The position numbers and the translations under genes are program-made. From contig JAHEBR010000109.1 of the NCBI GenBank assembly GCA_024642185.1, positions 1-6,852 on the forward strand: 6,852 nucleotides of DNA, read 5' to 3'. Below are positions 1 to 6,006 of the stretch, one piece after another. This DNA is from Marivivens sp. Its GTDB lineage: Bacteria > Pseudomonadota > Alphaproteobacteria > Rhodobacterales > Rhodobacteraceae. The notes under the pieces were generated by a model, which saw nothing but the letters and a program-made list of their open reading frames with translations, did no database searches and had not been told where the DNA came from. The number at the start of each line of letters is the position of its first letter. Positions within the stretch are counted from its first letter, which is position 1.

Positions 1-471
1 GCGGTCCTTCGGCGCTTTGCCGAGGCCGGCCGACTGGCGGATGAAGGGTTCGTAGATGTGCTTCCAGAAGGGCCGCGGCGTCATGAAGGTCTTGTAGTAG
101 AACCCCGCCGGCAGGAACCGTGCGAAAAGCGCGTTGATCGCACCGATATCGAATTCAAGCGTCGGCCAGTGGTTCTGGCTCGTGGCATAGAGCCCGTCGA
201 AAAGCTCGGTCGTCGTGGTGCGCTGGTTCGGCTCGAACTTGCCGCCCTTGCCGAGGTTGACGAGCGCGTTGGGCTCTTCCGCCCCGCTCGCCACCACGCC
301 GCGCGGGCGGTGATATTTGAACGACCGGCCGACCATCATCTGATCGTTGGCCAAAAGCGCCGAGGCGAGCGTGTCGCCCTCAAAGCCCTTCAGGCGCTTG
401 CCGTTGAACTGAAACTCAAGGGCGCGGCCACGGTTGAGAAGGCGGCCACCGGCGGCAAGACGCGTGCTCAT
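1..471 (-). CDS. soxA: Sarcosine oxidase alpha subunit, N-terminal part (gene runs off left edge)
   Basis: The alpha subunit of heterotetrameric sarcosine oxidase binds NAD+ and carries the folate-binding aminomethyltransferase-like region that passes the one-carbon unit to tetrahydrofolate; it acts in the cytosol. Only the first 157 residues are seen, of about 1000 usual for the family, and the frame is open to base 1. The fragment carries the typical N-terminal ferredoxin-like region: FNGKRLKGFEGDTLASALLA (about residues 22-41), then GRSFKYHRPRG and an EEPNALVNLG stretch. The ATG at 471-469 overlaps the soxD stop as ATGA and has a strong ribosome binding site (ggagggag, 484-477) 5 nt upstream, so the start is well supported. 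Order soxB-soxD-soxA matches the canonical soxBDAG operon; soxG should follow beyond the window. Identity rests on family resemblance plus this order; the NAD and folate domains are not visible here. Confidence 0.95.
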   Translation of the reverse strand, partial: MSTRLAAGGRLLNRGRALEFQFNGKRLKGFEGDTLASALLANDQMMVGRSFKYHRPRGVVASGAEEPNALVNLGKGGKFEPNQRTTTTELFDGLYATSQNHWPTLEFDIGAINALFARFLPAGFYYKTFMTPRPFWKHIYEPFIRQSAGLGKAPKDR

Positions 472-797
472 TTAAACTCCCTCCACGACCAGCCGGGCCT
501 TTTGGCGCTGATCTTGTCCCGCAATTCTAGGGGCGGCTCTTTCGATTGCGCCGGATAGGTGCCAAACACCTCGAGCGTGCCCGTATCCCGCGCCGCAAGG
601 AACCACTTGCCGCAGCCATAGCTGTGGCGCCAGCGCTCGAAATGAAGCCCTTTGGGGTTTTCGCGCATGAAGAGATAGCCCTCGAAGGCCTCATCGCCCG
701 CGCCCACCGTCTCGCGCTTGAGATGCGCCTCGCCGCCAGCGGTCAGCTCGGTCTCTTCGGCATCCACGCCGCAATAGGGGCATTGAAGTGTCAGCAT
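468..797 (-). CDS. soxD: Sarcosine oxidase delta subunit
   Basis: This small zinc-binding subunit (109 aa, normal length) of heterotetrameric sarcosine oxidase helps hold the alpha-beta complex together in the cytosol. It begins MLTLQCPYCGVDAEETEL, so Cys6 and Cys9 form a CPYCG knuckle. His58 and Cys62 in HSYGCGKWF complete what looks like the family's Cys-Cys-His-Cys zinc site. The middle holds EGYLFMRENPKGLHFERWRH, the usual core of the family, and the tail (about 79-95) is GTYPAQSKEPPLELRDK. The ATG at 797-795 is chosen because the protein then starts exactly at the conserved MLxxxCPYCG. An upstream in-frame extension to 944 would run through the palindromic spacer and give low-complexity sequence unlike any SoxD. 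The upstream ribosome binding site is weak (gggtgg). The stop overlaps the soxA start by 4 nt, implying coupled translation. Confidence 0.96.
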   Translation of the reverse strand: MLTLQCPYCGVDAEETELTAGGEAHLKRETVGAGDEAFEGYLFMRENPKGLHFERWRHSYGCGKWFLAARDTGTLEVFGTYPAQSKEPPLELRDKISAKRPGWSWREFK

Positions 798-963
798 GAT
801 AGAACCACCCAAGCTTTTGATTTCCGAAGGTCTGAGGCTTGCCCCAGCCCGTGCGCCAGCGCGGGCAGCGCCCGACCCGCCCCCCCACGGGGCGGGCGCT
901 TCTCGCCCTTCCCGTGCGGGCCGGTCGCTGCCCGCGCCGTGCAACGGTTCAGTCTGGCCCGCA
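798..963 (-). other. soxB-soxD intergenic spacer with strong secondary structure
   Basis: These 166 bp within an operon that is otherwise tightly packed contain no credible gene. All reading frames through it are arginine/proline/alanine-rich and follow base composition. Its main content is the palindromic element at 847-937, which leaves short unstructured flanks next to soxB and soxD. No T-rich tract follows the hairpins in the direction of transcription, so it does not look like an intrinsic terminator. It may modulate expression of soxDAG relative to soxB, act as an RNA-processing or stability element, or be an inserted palindromic repeat. Confidence 0.6.
847..937. repeat. Multi-branched palindromic element (inverted repeats)
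   Basis: An outer inverted repeat pairs 859-874 with 922-937: 12 perfect pairs (gcgcgggcagcg with cgctgcccgcgc), one c/t mismatch, then 3 more pairs. Inside it, 876-883 (cccgcccc) pairs perfectly with 889-896 (ggggcggg) around a 5-nt loop, and 911-920 (cccgtgcggg) forms a small hairpin. The result resembles a three-way junction. Two alternatives compete: 867-874 with 893-900 (agcgcccg with cgggcgct, 8 perfect pairs), and 847-854 with 859-866 (7 of 8 pairs). The symmetry means both strands can fold. The arrangement is typical of dispersed intergenic palindromic (REP/BIME-like) units, but copy number cannot be judged from one window. Confidence 0.7.
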
Positions 964-2208
964 TCAGTGCGCCACCCCCGCGGCCACGCTTTCGTCGATG
1001 AACTTGCCCTCGCGGAAGCGCCACATGGAAAACTCGTCCGTGAGCGGCGAATAGCCCTTGGCGATCAGCTCGGCCATCGCCCAGCCGGAGCCGGGGATCG
1101 CCTTGAAGCCGCCGGTGCCCCAGCCGCAGTTGACGAAGATCCCCTCGACCGGGGTTTTCGACAGGATGGGCGAGCGGTCGCCGGTCATGTCGACGATCCC
1201 GCCCCACTGGCGCAGCATCTTCAGGCGCGAGATGATCGGGAAGGTCTCATTCAGGGCGCGGACGGTTTCCTCGATGTGATGGAAGCTGCCGCGCTGGGTA
1301 TAGTTGTTGAACCCGTCGGTGCCGCCGCCGATGACCATCTCGCCCTTGTCGGACTGGCTCATATAGCCGTGGACGGTGTTGGCCATGACGACCACATCCA
1401 TGCAGGGCTTGATCGGCTCCGACACAAGCGCCTGAAGCGCCAGCGATTCAATCGGCAGGCGGAAGCCCGCCTTTTCGGCCAGAACGCCCGAATGCCCCGC
1501 GACGACGATACCGAGCTTGTCGCAATCAATCGCGCCCTTGGTGGTATCGACGCCGATCACCTTGCCGCCCTCGGTCCGAACGCCGGTGACTTCGCACTGC
1601 TGGATCACGTCCATGCCCATGGCGCTACAGGCGCGGGCATAGCCCCAGGCCACCGCATCGTGCCGCGCCGTGCCGCCGCGCGACTGCCAGAGCGCGCCAA
1701 GGACCGGATAGCGCGGGCCATCGATATTGATGATCGGCACCAGCTCTTTCACCCGCTGGGGCGAGATGAACTCGGTCACGACGCCCTGCAGCTTGTTGGC
1801 GTGCGCGGTGCGCTGATAGCCGCGGATCTCGTGCTGGGTCTGGGCCAGCATCATCACGCCACGGGGGCTGAACATCACGTTATAGTTCAGATCCTGGCTC
1901 ATCGTCTCGTAAAGCGAGCGGGCCTTTTCATAGATCGCGGCCGAAGGGTCCTGCAGGTAATTCGAACGGATAATCGTCGTGTTGCGGCCCGTGTTGCCGC
2001 CGCCGAGCCAGCCTTTTTCAAGGATAGCGACGTTTTTGATCCCGTAGTTCTTGCCAAGGTAATAGGCGGTGGCAAGGCCATGGCCGCCCGCGCCGACGAT
2101 GATCGCGTCGTATTTCTTCTTTGGCTCGGGGCTTCTCCAGGCGCGGTCCCAGCCGGTGTGGTGGCGCAAGGCTTCGCGGGCGATGGCAAAGGCGGAATAG
2201 CGTTTCAT
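964..2208 (-). CDS. soxB: Sarcosine oxidase beta subunit (flavoprotein)
   Basis: The catalytic flavoprotein subunit oxidises sarcosine to glycine, with hydrogen peroxide formed at the flavins and the methyl group passed to tetrahydrofolate on the alpha subunit. At 414 aa it has the usual full length. The Rossmann FAD-binding motif is YDAIIVGAGGHGLATAYYL (residues 33-51), followed by the ILEKGWLGGGNTGRNTTIIRS region (62-82) typical of this DAO-family subunit. His183, in GGTARHDAVAWGYAR, is at the position expected for the covalent FMN attachment histidine. The C-terminal FAD-contact region is NCGWGTGGFKAIPGSGWAMAE (360-380). The ATG at 2208-2206 places the family-typical MKRYSAFAIAREALRHHTGW at the N terminus. 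The only purine-rich ribosome-binding candidate (agagaggga, near 2219-2230) is somewhat far upstream. It is first in the sox operon, so its promoter should lie in 2209-2417. Confidence 0.97.
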   Translation of the reverse strand: MKRYSAFAIAREALRHHTGWDRAWRSPEPKKKYDAIIVGAGGHGLATAYYLGKNYGIKNVAILEKGWLGGGNTGRNTTIIRSNYLQDPSAAIYEKARSLYETMSQDLNYNVMFSPRGVMMLAQTQHEIRGYQRTAHANKLQGVVTEFISPQRVKELVPIINIDGPRYPVLGALWQSRGGTARHDAVAWGYARACSAMGMDVIQQCEVTGVRTEGGKVIGVDTTKGAIDCDKLGIVVAGHSGVLAEKAGFRLPIESLALQALVSEPIKPCMDVVVMANTVHGYMSQSDKGEMVIGGGTDGFNNYTQRGSFHHIEETVRALNETFPIISRLKMLRQWGGIVDMTGDRSPILSKTPVEGIFVNCGWGTGGFKAIPGSGWAMAELIAKGYSPLTDEFSMWRFREGKFIDESVAAGVAH

Positions 2209-2417
2209 GTCGGGCCGAATCCCTCTCTCTGGCGCGGGTGCCCCCGCGAGGTCTTACTGTCCTTCTGAGCGGAATCGCAGGCGACTGGCAACGCCGTATA
2301 TTCGCGAAATAGCGACATGGGCGGTCGCGAGGGCCGGAAACCGCCGGTCATGGCGCCGCAGGCCCTTTTCCCTGCGGCCCCGCATCGCTAGGTAGGGGAA
2401 AGCTTTTCGGAGGCCCC
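2209..2417. promoter_or_regulatory. Divergent intergenic region, soxB / ccmI
   Basis: These 209 bp separate two divergently transcribed units, so promoters for both are expected here (inference). Visible elements are: a relatively AT-rich patch at 2297-2310 around the perfect palindrome ttcgcgaa (2301-2308), the best place for a -10 element or operator; a perfect 8-bp hairpin, gccgcagg (2355-2362) with cctgcggc (2371-2378), in the presumed ccmI leader; and the ccmI ribosome binding site cggagg (2408-2413), 4 nt before the ATG. I could not identify a convincing -35/-10 pair in either direction and see no credible small gene. Confidence 0.5.
2355..2378 (+). promoter_or_regulatory. Hairpin upstream of ccmI
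   Basis: A perfect 8-bp dyad, gccgcagg (2355-2362) and cctgcggc (2371-2378), encloses an 8-nt loop (cccttttc) and ends about 40 nt before the ccmI start codon. No T-run follows it on either strand, so it is not an intrinsic terminator. It could be a leader hairpin or a protein-binding dyad; its function is unknown. Confidence 0.4.
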
Positions 2418-3632
2418 ATGCTCTTTTGGTCCATCAGCCTGATCCTTGCGGTGATCACCACCGTCTTTCTCGCCCTGCCGCTCTGGCGCGGGCTCTGGGG
2501 AAGCGGCGAGGCCCATACCGATGTCGCGATCTATCGTGACCAGCTGGCCGAGGTCGCCCGCGATCTCGAGCGTGGCGTTCTAGGCGAGGACGAGGCCGAG
2601 CGCACCCGCACCGAGATCGCCCGCCGACTTCTCGCTGCCGACAAGGCCGGACACGGCGCCTCGACAACCGGCCCCGCCCGCACGAGCCGCGCGCTCGCGG
2701 TCGTGGTGGTTCTTGGGGTCGGCCTTGGCGCTCTGGCCCTCTATTCGAGCCTCGGCGTTCCCGGCTATTCCGACCTCCCGCTGGCGGAACGACTTGACGC
2801 CGCAGATGTGATGCGCGCCAATCGCCCTTCGCAGCTTGAAGGCGAAGAAGCCGCCGCCCAGTTGCCCATGCCCGATGTCGGCGCGACCGAAGATTATGTC
2901 GCGATGGTCGACCAGCTGCGCGCCATCGTCCTGACCCGCCCCGACGACCAGCAGGGCTGGGAGCTTCTGGCACGCCATGAGGCCTCGCTTGCCAACTATG
3001 CCGCCGCTGCGCGGGCGCAATCGCATCTGATCGAACTGCGCGGGCCTTCGGCCAGCGTCGAGGATCTGGTGAACCTTGTCGATATGATGGTGGCCGCCAC
3101 CGCAGGCGCGGTTTCGCCCGAGGCCGAAACAGTGCTGCGCGAGGTGCTGCGCCGCGACCCCGAAAACCTTGCCGCCCGCTACTATCTCGGCCTGCTCTAC
3201 GCCCAGACCGACCGGCCCGACGTCGCCTTCCGCCTCTGGCGGGTGGTGGTCGAAAGCGGCCAGAGCGATGTGATCCACGTCCAGCTGGCCCGCGGCCAGA
3301 TCGAAGAGGCCGCCTTCCGCGCCGGTGTCGACGATTATGCCCTACCCTCCGAGCGTGGGCCGAACGCCGCGCAAATGGCGGATGCGGCGAATATGAGCGA
3401 GGAAGACCGCACCGCGATGATCCAAGGCATGGTCGCCCAGCTCTCTGCGCGTCTGGCCAGCGACGGCGGCACCGCCGACGAATGGGCCCGCCTCATCAAT
3501 GCCTACGGCGTTCTGGGCGAGACCGAGCGGGCGCTGGCGATCTATCAGGAGGCCGAGCTGGTCTTTGCCGGCTCTGAAAGCGCCCTGTCGAAAGTCCGCG
3601 CTGCGGCCGCCGAGGCTGGCGTCGGGCAATGA
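2418..3632 (+). CDS. ccmI: Cytochrome c maturation protein CcmI
   Basis: CcmI is an inner-membrane protein of the System I cytochrome c maturation pathway; it holds apocytochrome c and presents it to the haem ligation machinery. The 404-aa protein begins with a transmembrane helix (about residues 3-21, WSISLILAVITTVFLALPL). A charged cytoplasmic loop with the family-typical DVAIYRDQLAEVARDLERG (35-53) and TRTEIARRLLAAD follows. A second transmembrane helix lies at about 92-110 (ALAVVVVLGVGLGALALYS). The periplasmic C-terminal part is TPR-like, for example 158-205 (DQQGWELLARHEASLANYAAA) and 234-281 (PENLAARYYLGLLYAQTDRP), with a last repeat-like unit near 354-385 (WARLINAYGVLGETERALAIY). The start is supported by the ribosome binding site cggagg 4 nt upstream. 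It is first in a unit with ruvX, overlapping it by 4 nt (ATGA); the rest of the ccm genes are elsewhere, as is common in alphaproteobacteria. Confidence 0.93.
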   Translation: MLFWSISLILAVITTVFLALPLWRGLWGSGEAHTDVAIYRDQLAEVARDLERGVLGEDEAERTRTEIARRLLAADKAGHGASTTGPARTSRALAVVVVLGVGLGALALYSSLGVPGYSDLPLAERLDAADVMRANRPSQLEGEEAAAQLPMPDVGATEDYVAMVDQLRAIVLTRPDDQQGWELLARHEASLANYAAAARAQSHLIELRGPSASVEDLVNLVDMMVAATAGAVSPEAETVLREVLRRDPENLAARYYLGLLYAQTDRPDVAFRLWRVVVESGQSDVIHVQLARGQIEEAAFRAGVDDYALPSERGPNAAQMADAANMSEEDRTAMIQGMVAQLSARLASDGGTADEWARLINAYGVLGETERALAIYQEAELVFAGSESALSKVRAAAAEAGVGQ

Positions 3633-4102
3633 TCTGCGCCTCCGCCGAGGAATTAGCGGCCGCACTGCCCGCCTTCGGGGCGATCTGCGGGCTCGACCTC
3701 GGCACAGTGACAATTGGTGTGGCTGTTTCCGATAGCCTGCGGTCCGTGGCGACGCCCCTTGAGACGATCAAGCGCAAGAAATTCACCCTCGACGCCGCCC
3801 GCCTTCTGGAAATCGCCAAGGCGCGCGACCTCAAGGGCATCGTTCTTGGCCTGCCGATGAACATGGACGGCTCCGAAGGCCCCCGCTGTCAGGCCACCCG
3901 CGCCTTCGCCCGCAACCTCGAGCGGCTCACCGACCTGCCCATCGCTTTCTGGGACGAGCGCCTCTCGACGGTCGCCGCCGAGCGGGCGCTTCTCGAGGCG
4001 GATACGTCGCGGAAACGTCGCGGGGAGGTGATCGACCATGTGGCAGCGGGGTATATCCTGCAAGGACTGCTCGACAGGCTGGCCTATATGGGACGCGGGT
4101 AA
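3629..4102 (+). CDS. ruvX: RuvX/YqgF family RNase H-fold nuclease
   Basis: This family is annotated as a putative Holliday junction resolvase; in bacteria it has also been implicated in pre-16S rRNA processing. It is cytosolic. The 157-aa protein has the usual length plus a short N-terminal lead. The first catalytic acidic residue is Asp23 in CGLDLGTVTIGVAVSD. The IVLGLPMNMDGSEGPR signature is at 71-86, the second acidic motif is FWDERLST (108-114, with D109/E110), and the third is the Asp in EVIDHVAAGYILQ (D136). All family hallmarks are intact. It starts inside the ccmI stop (ATGA) with only a distant gagg (3612-3615), so translation probably depends on coupling to ccmI. It overlaps the following gene by 1 nt (TAATG). 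The biochemical role (resolvase or rRNA maturation) cannot be decided from the sequence. Confidence 0.95.
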   Translation: MICASAEELAAALPAFGAICGLDLGTVTIGVAVSDSLRSVATPLETIKRKKFTLDAARLLEIAKARDLKGIVLGLPMNMDGSEGPRCQATRAFARNLERLTDLPIAFWDERLSTVAAERALLEADTSRKRRGEVIDHVAAGYILQGLLDRLAYMGRG

Positions 4103-4344
4103 TGGCTGAGACCGACGACATTTGGAAACGCGAAGAGGTCGAAAGCCCCTGCGTGAAGATCTGTGTCGTGCACCCGGCCGCGCGGCTCTGCACCGGCTGC
4201 TATCGCTCCATTGAAGAAATCGGCGCTTGGGGTCGGATGTCCTCCGACGAAAGGCGGGCCGTGATGGCCGAGCTTCCCTCCCGTGCGGGACTATTGGCCA
4301 AGCGCCGCGGCGGGCGCGCGGCGCGGCTGTCGGGCGAGAGCTAG
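4102..4344 (+). CDS. DUF1289 small zinc-binding protein
   Basis: This 80-aa protein of the DUF1289 family has no established function. Cysteines at 17, 21, 30 and 33 form a C-X3-C-X8-C-X2-C pattern (SPCVKICVVHPAARLCTGCYRS), which is a likely zinc or metal knuckle. The typical family tail follows: SIEEIGAWGRMSSDERRAVMAELPSR (36-61). The last 20 residues are basic and low complexity (KRRGGRAARLSGES), and their codons form a strong hairpin (4302-4324). The start codon shares one base with the ruvX stop (TAATG), so translation is very likely by re-initiation from ruvX. Co-expression with ruvX suggests a nucleic-acid-related accessory role, but this is guilt by association only. Confidence 0.9.
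   Translation: MAETDDIWKREEVESPCVKICVVHPAARLCTGCYRSIEEIGAWGRMSSDERRAVMAELPSRAGLLAKRRGGRAARLSGES
4302..4324. other. Strong hairpin at the 3' end of the DUF1289 gene
   Basis: A perfect 8-bp inverted repeat, gcgccgcg (4302-4309) and cgcggcgc (4317-4324), surrounds a 7-nt loop. It lies in the last codons of the DUF1289 gene, 20 nt before its stop and 30 nt beyond the stop of the converging dioxygenase gene. There is no T-tract on either side, so it is not a classical intrinsic terminator. With only 10 bp between the two stop codons it is the sole visible candidate for a boundary or 3'-end stabilising structure for the converging transcripts. It could also be a by-product of GC-rich codons. Confidence 0.35.
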
Positions 4345-4354
4345 TTCACACGCG

Positions 4355-5131
4355 TCATTCGGCCCGTAGCCAATCCCGCATCTCTTTGAAGACGGGCCGG
4401 AAATAGGCAATGGCGCGCCCTTCCCGCGGCGCGCTATCCTTGGGCCCCCAAGGGGCAACGCCATGCAGCATCAGCCGGTGGATCAGGACGGATTGTCCCA
4501 ACGCCAACGGCACCTCGACCCGCTCGCAAGTCTCAAACACCTCTGCCCGCGCCTCTGTATAGATCTCCGTCACGTCGATCTCGCCCCACATCGAAGCAGG
4601 AAGCCCCGCGAAGGCCGACATGAAGGCATCGCGCATGATCTCGTGGCTGCCGGGCCAGACGACGAGCGGCGCGGCCTTGGCGGCGTTGAGCGGGATACCG
4701 AGGATAAAGGCGTGCGCCTCGCGCAGAAACCGCCGCCGCTCGGCCCCCTCGGCGTGGATCCCATCCACATGGGCCGCATCGCGCTTGAGCCGGTAGCGGT
4801 GGTTCGCCTCGCTCTCCTCCGCGTCGCGGCGCGGATAGCCGGGATAGACCACCGAGACCTGTGCGGGATGCACCGGAGTGATCCACGGCATCAGCCCCTC
4901 CCACGGGCCTTGCAGGGCCGTGCCGCCGATCGCACCGTTCTCGTCGTTCGGCAGGGCCTCGACGCCCACAAACCACGTCTTTTCATGCCGCAGCCACTTG
5001 GCCTGCCACTCCGGATCGGCGGCCACGCGCTTGGCCTCTGGCAAGGCAGCGGCGGCCCAAGCGGCAACCCGCGCGTCCTTGGGCAGGACGACAAAGCCAT
5101 CCCCGTCAAAAGCTTCGGCCGCAGTTACCAT
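4355..5131 (-). CDS. Phytanoyl-CoA dioxygenase-like Fe(II)/2-oxoglutarate oxygenase
   Basis: This 258-aa cytosolic protein resembles the PhyH (phytanoyl-CoA dioxygenase) superfamily, whose members hydroxylate or oxidatively cleave small molecules using Fe(II), O2 and 2-oxoglutarate. The putative iron triad is His121 and Asp123 (AAHVDGIH) plus His223 (HRLMLHGVAPW). Arg239 or Arg245 (GRAIAYFRP) is placed to bind the 2-oxoglutarate carboxylate, and PLVVWPGSHEIM (155-166) is the usual PGSH strand motif. No signal peptide or membrane segment is visible. The ATG at 5131-5129 lies inside the end of the upstream permease gene (ATGGTAA, 7-nt overlap), with the ribosome binding site aaagg (5143-5139) 7 nt before it. 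The substrate cannot be read from the sequence. The coupling to a TauE/SafE exporter suggests shared physiology, perhaps a small acid or oxyanion, but this is inference. Confidence 0.85.
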   Translation of the reverse strand: MVTAAEAFDGDGFVVLPKDARVAAWAAAALPEAKRVAADPEWQAKWLRHEKTWFVGVEALPNDENGAIGGTALQGPWEGLMPWITPVHPAQVSVVYPGYPRRDAEESEANHRYRLKRDAAHVDGIHAEGAERRRFLREAHAFILGIPLNAAKAAPLVVWPGSHEIMRDAFMSAFAGLPASMWGEIDVTEIYTEARAEVFETCERVEVPLALGQSVLIHRLMLHGVAPWGPKDSAPREGRAIAYFRPVFKEMRDWLRAE

Positions 5132-5949
5132 CCTATCGCCTTTCTCAGCATGTTGAGGGCCACAAGCACGAGGAATGCGCCAAAGATCCGCTTGAGGCGG
5201 GTGGCATCGGTCTTATGCGCCAGCGCCGCGCCATAGGGGGCGGTGATCAGGGTCATCGCGATCACAAGACCGAAGGCGATGAGGTTGACCGCGCCGATGG
5301 TCAGGGGCGGGGTTGCGCCTTCCGGCATCTCGACAAGCAGGAAACCGATCACCGAAGGCACCGCAATGATCACGCCAAAGCCCGCCGCCGTTGCCACGGC
5401 GCGGTGGATCGGCACGTTGAAAAGGCTCATGGTGGGCACCCCGAACGAGCCGCCGCCGATCCCCATGAGGACCGAAAGGAAGCCGATCACCGGCGAAAAA
5501 AGATAACCTTTCACCCCCATCGGCATGGCTTGCCCCAGCCGCCAGTGCGACTTGCCCAGCGCCATGTAGACGCCGACCAAGATCGCCAGAATTCCGAAGA
5601 TCGCCTGCAAGGTGGTCGAGCGCAGTGACGCGGCCACCGTCACGCCCACAACCGCGCCCATGGCAATGCCGGGGGCCCAGCCCTTGAGGATATCCCAATC
5701 GACCGCGCCTTTCCTGTTATGGGCAAGGACCGAGCGCAGCGATGTCACGATGATCGTGGCAAGCGATGTGGCGAGGCACATCTGCATGAGCTGCGCGCTT
5801 TCGTAACCGAGCGTGGAAAAGGCATAGTAGAAGGCCGAGACAAGAACGATCCCGCCGCCAACGCCAAGAAGCCCAGCCAGGATACCGGCAATGGCGCCTA
5901 TCCCCAAGAGCATTGCGGCCATTGTGACAAGCAGGGTCGTGTCGGTCAT
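5125..5949 (-). CDS. TauE/SafE family membrane permease (probable anion/sulfite exporter)
   Basis: This is an inner-membrane protein of 274 aa with about eight hydrophobic segments, roughly at residues 7-28, 33-50, 55-75, 92-109, 113-131, 149-169, 183-206 and 215-240, and a further one near 254-270. The two-fold glycine-rich signature of the TauE/SafE (COG0730) family is present in both halves: GLLGVGGGIVLVSAF (27-40) and GIGGGSFGVPTMSLF (163-177). Characterised relatives export sulfite, sulfoacetate or related anions; the substrate here is unknown. The start is well supported: ribosome binding site aaggag (5961-5956) with 6-nt spacing to the ATG. It follows dusA after 57 nt and overlaps the dioxygenase gene by 7 nt, so all three are probably one transcript. 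The leader contains alternative hairpins that can hide the ribosome binding site. Confidence 0.92.
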   Translation of the reverse strand: MTDTTLLVTMAAMLLGIGAIAGILAGLLGVGGGIVLVSAFYYAFSTLGYESAQLMQMCLATSLATIIVTSLRSVLAHNRKGAVDWDILKGWAPGIAMGAVVGVTVAASLRSTTLQAIFGILAILVGVYMALGKSHWRLGQAMPMGVKGYLFSPVIGFLSVLMGIGGGSFGVPTMSLFNVPIHRAVATAAGFGVIIAVPSVIGFLLVEMPEGATPPLTIGAVNLIAFGLVIAMTLITAPYGAALAHKTDATRLKRIFGAFLVLVALNMLRKAIGW

Positions 5950-5955
5950 CCGGTG

Positions 5956-6004
5956 CTCCTTGCGTTTGGCGCTTTGATGCCCCTTCGCGGTGGTTGCCGC
6001 AAGG
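5956..6004 (-). promoter_or_regulatory. Alternative hairpins covering the permease ribosome binding site
   Basis: Read on the minus strand, segment A (ccttgcgg, 6004-5997) lies 2 nt after the dusA stop. It can pair with segment B (ccgcgaagg, 5990-5982; 8 pairs, one bulged base, 6-nt loop). Its first seven bases can instead pair perfectly with segment C (cgcaagg, 5964-5958), which contains the aagg of the permease ribosome binding site aaggag (5961-5956). A:B and A:C exclude each other. A ribosome terminating on dusA would cover A and release both. The pairing is seen in the sequence; a regulatory role is inference, and the helices are short. Confidence 0.4.
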
Positions 6005-6006
6005 CG

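Noticed and set aside
867..900. Rho-independent terminator after soxB
   Set aside because: The stem is strong, but no T-tract follows in the minus-strand direction and the downstream soxD and soxA belong to the same operon.
798..944. N-terminal extension of soxD up to an ATG at 944
   Set aside because: The extra residues are encoded by the palindrome and are low complexity (Gly/Ala/Arg/Pro). The family starts at MLxxxCPYCG, matching the ATG at 797.
58..1001. Plus-strand open frames 58-558 and 546-1001 over soxA, soxD and the spacer
   Set aside because: They mirror codon bias of the minus-strand sox genes and run through the palindromic spacer, and there is no domain content.
796..2268. 490-codon open frame on the plus strand, antisense to soxB
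   Set aside because: It lies opposite a complete, motif-bearing soxB. Its translation is His/Arg/Ala/Asp-rich with no recognisable domain, as expected from the third-position GC bias of the opposite gene.
2580..3278. 232-codon minus-strand frame opposite ccmI
   Set aside because: ccmI on the plus strand has a clear ribosome binding site, two transmembrane helices and TPR-like repeats; the antisense frame has no recognisable family.
4463..5236. 257-codon plus-strand frame opposite the dioxygenase
   Set aside because: The minus-strand frame has conserved HxD...H and PGSH motifs and a good ribosome binding site; the plus-strand frame is compositional shadow.
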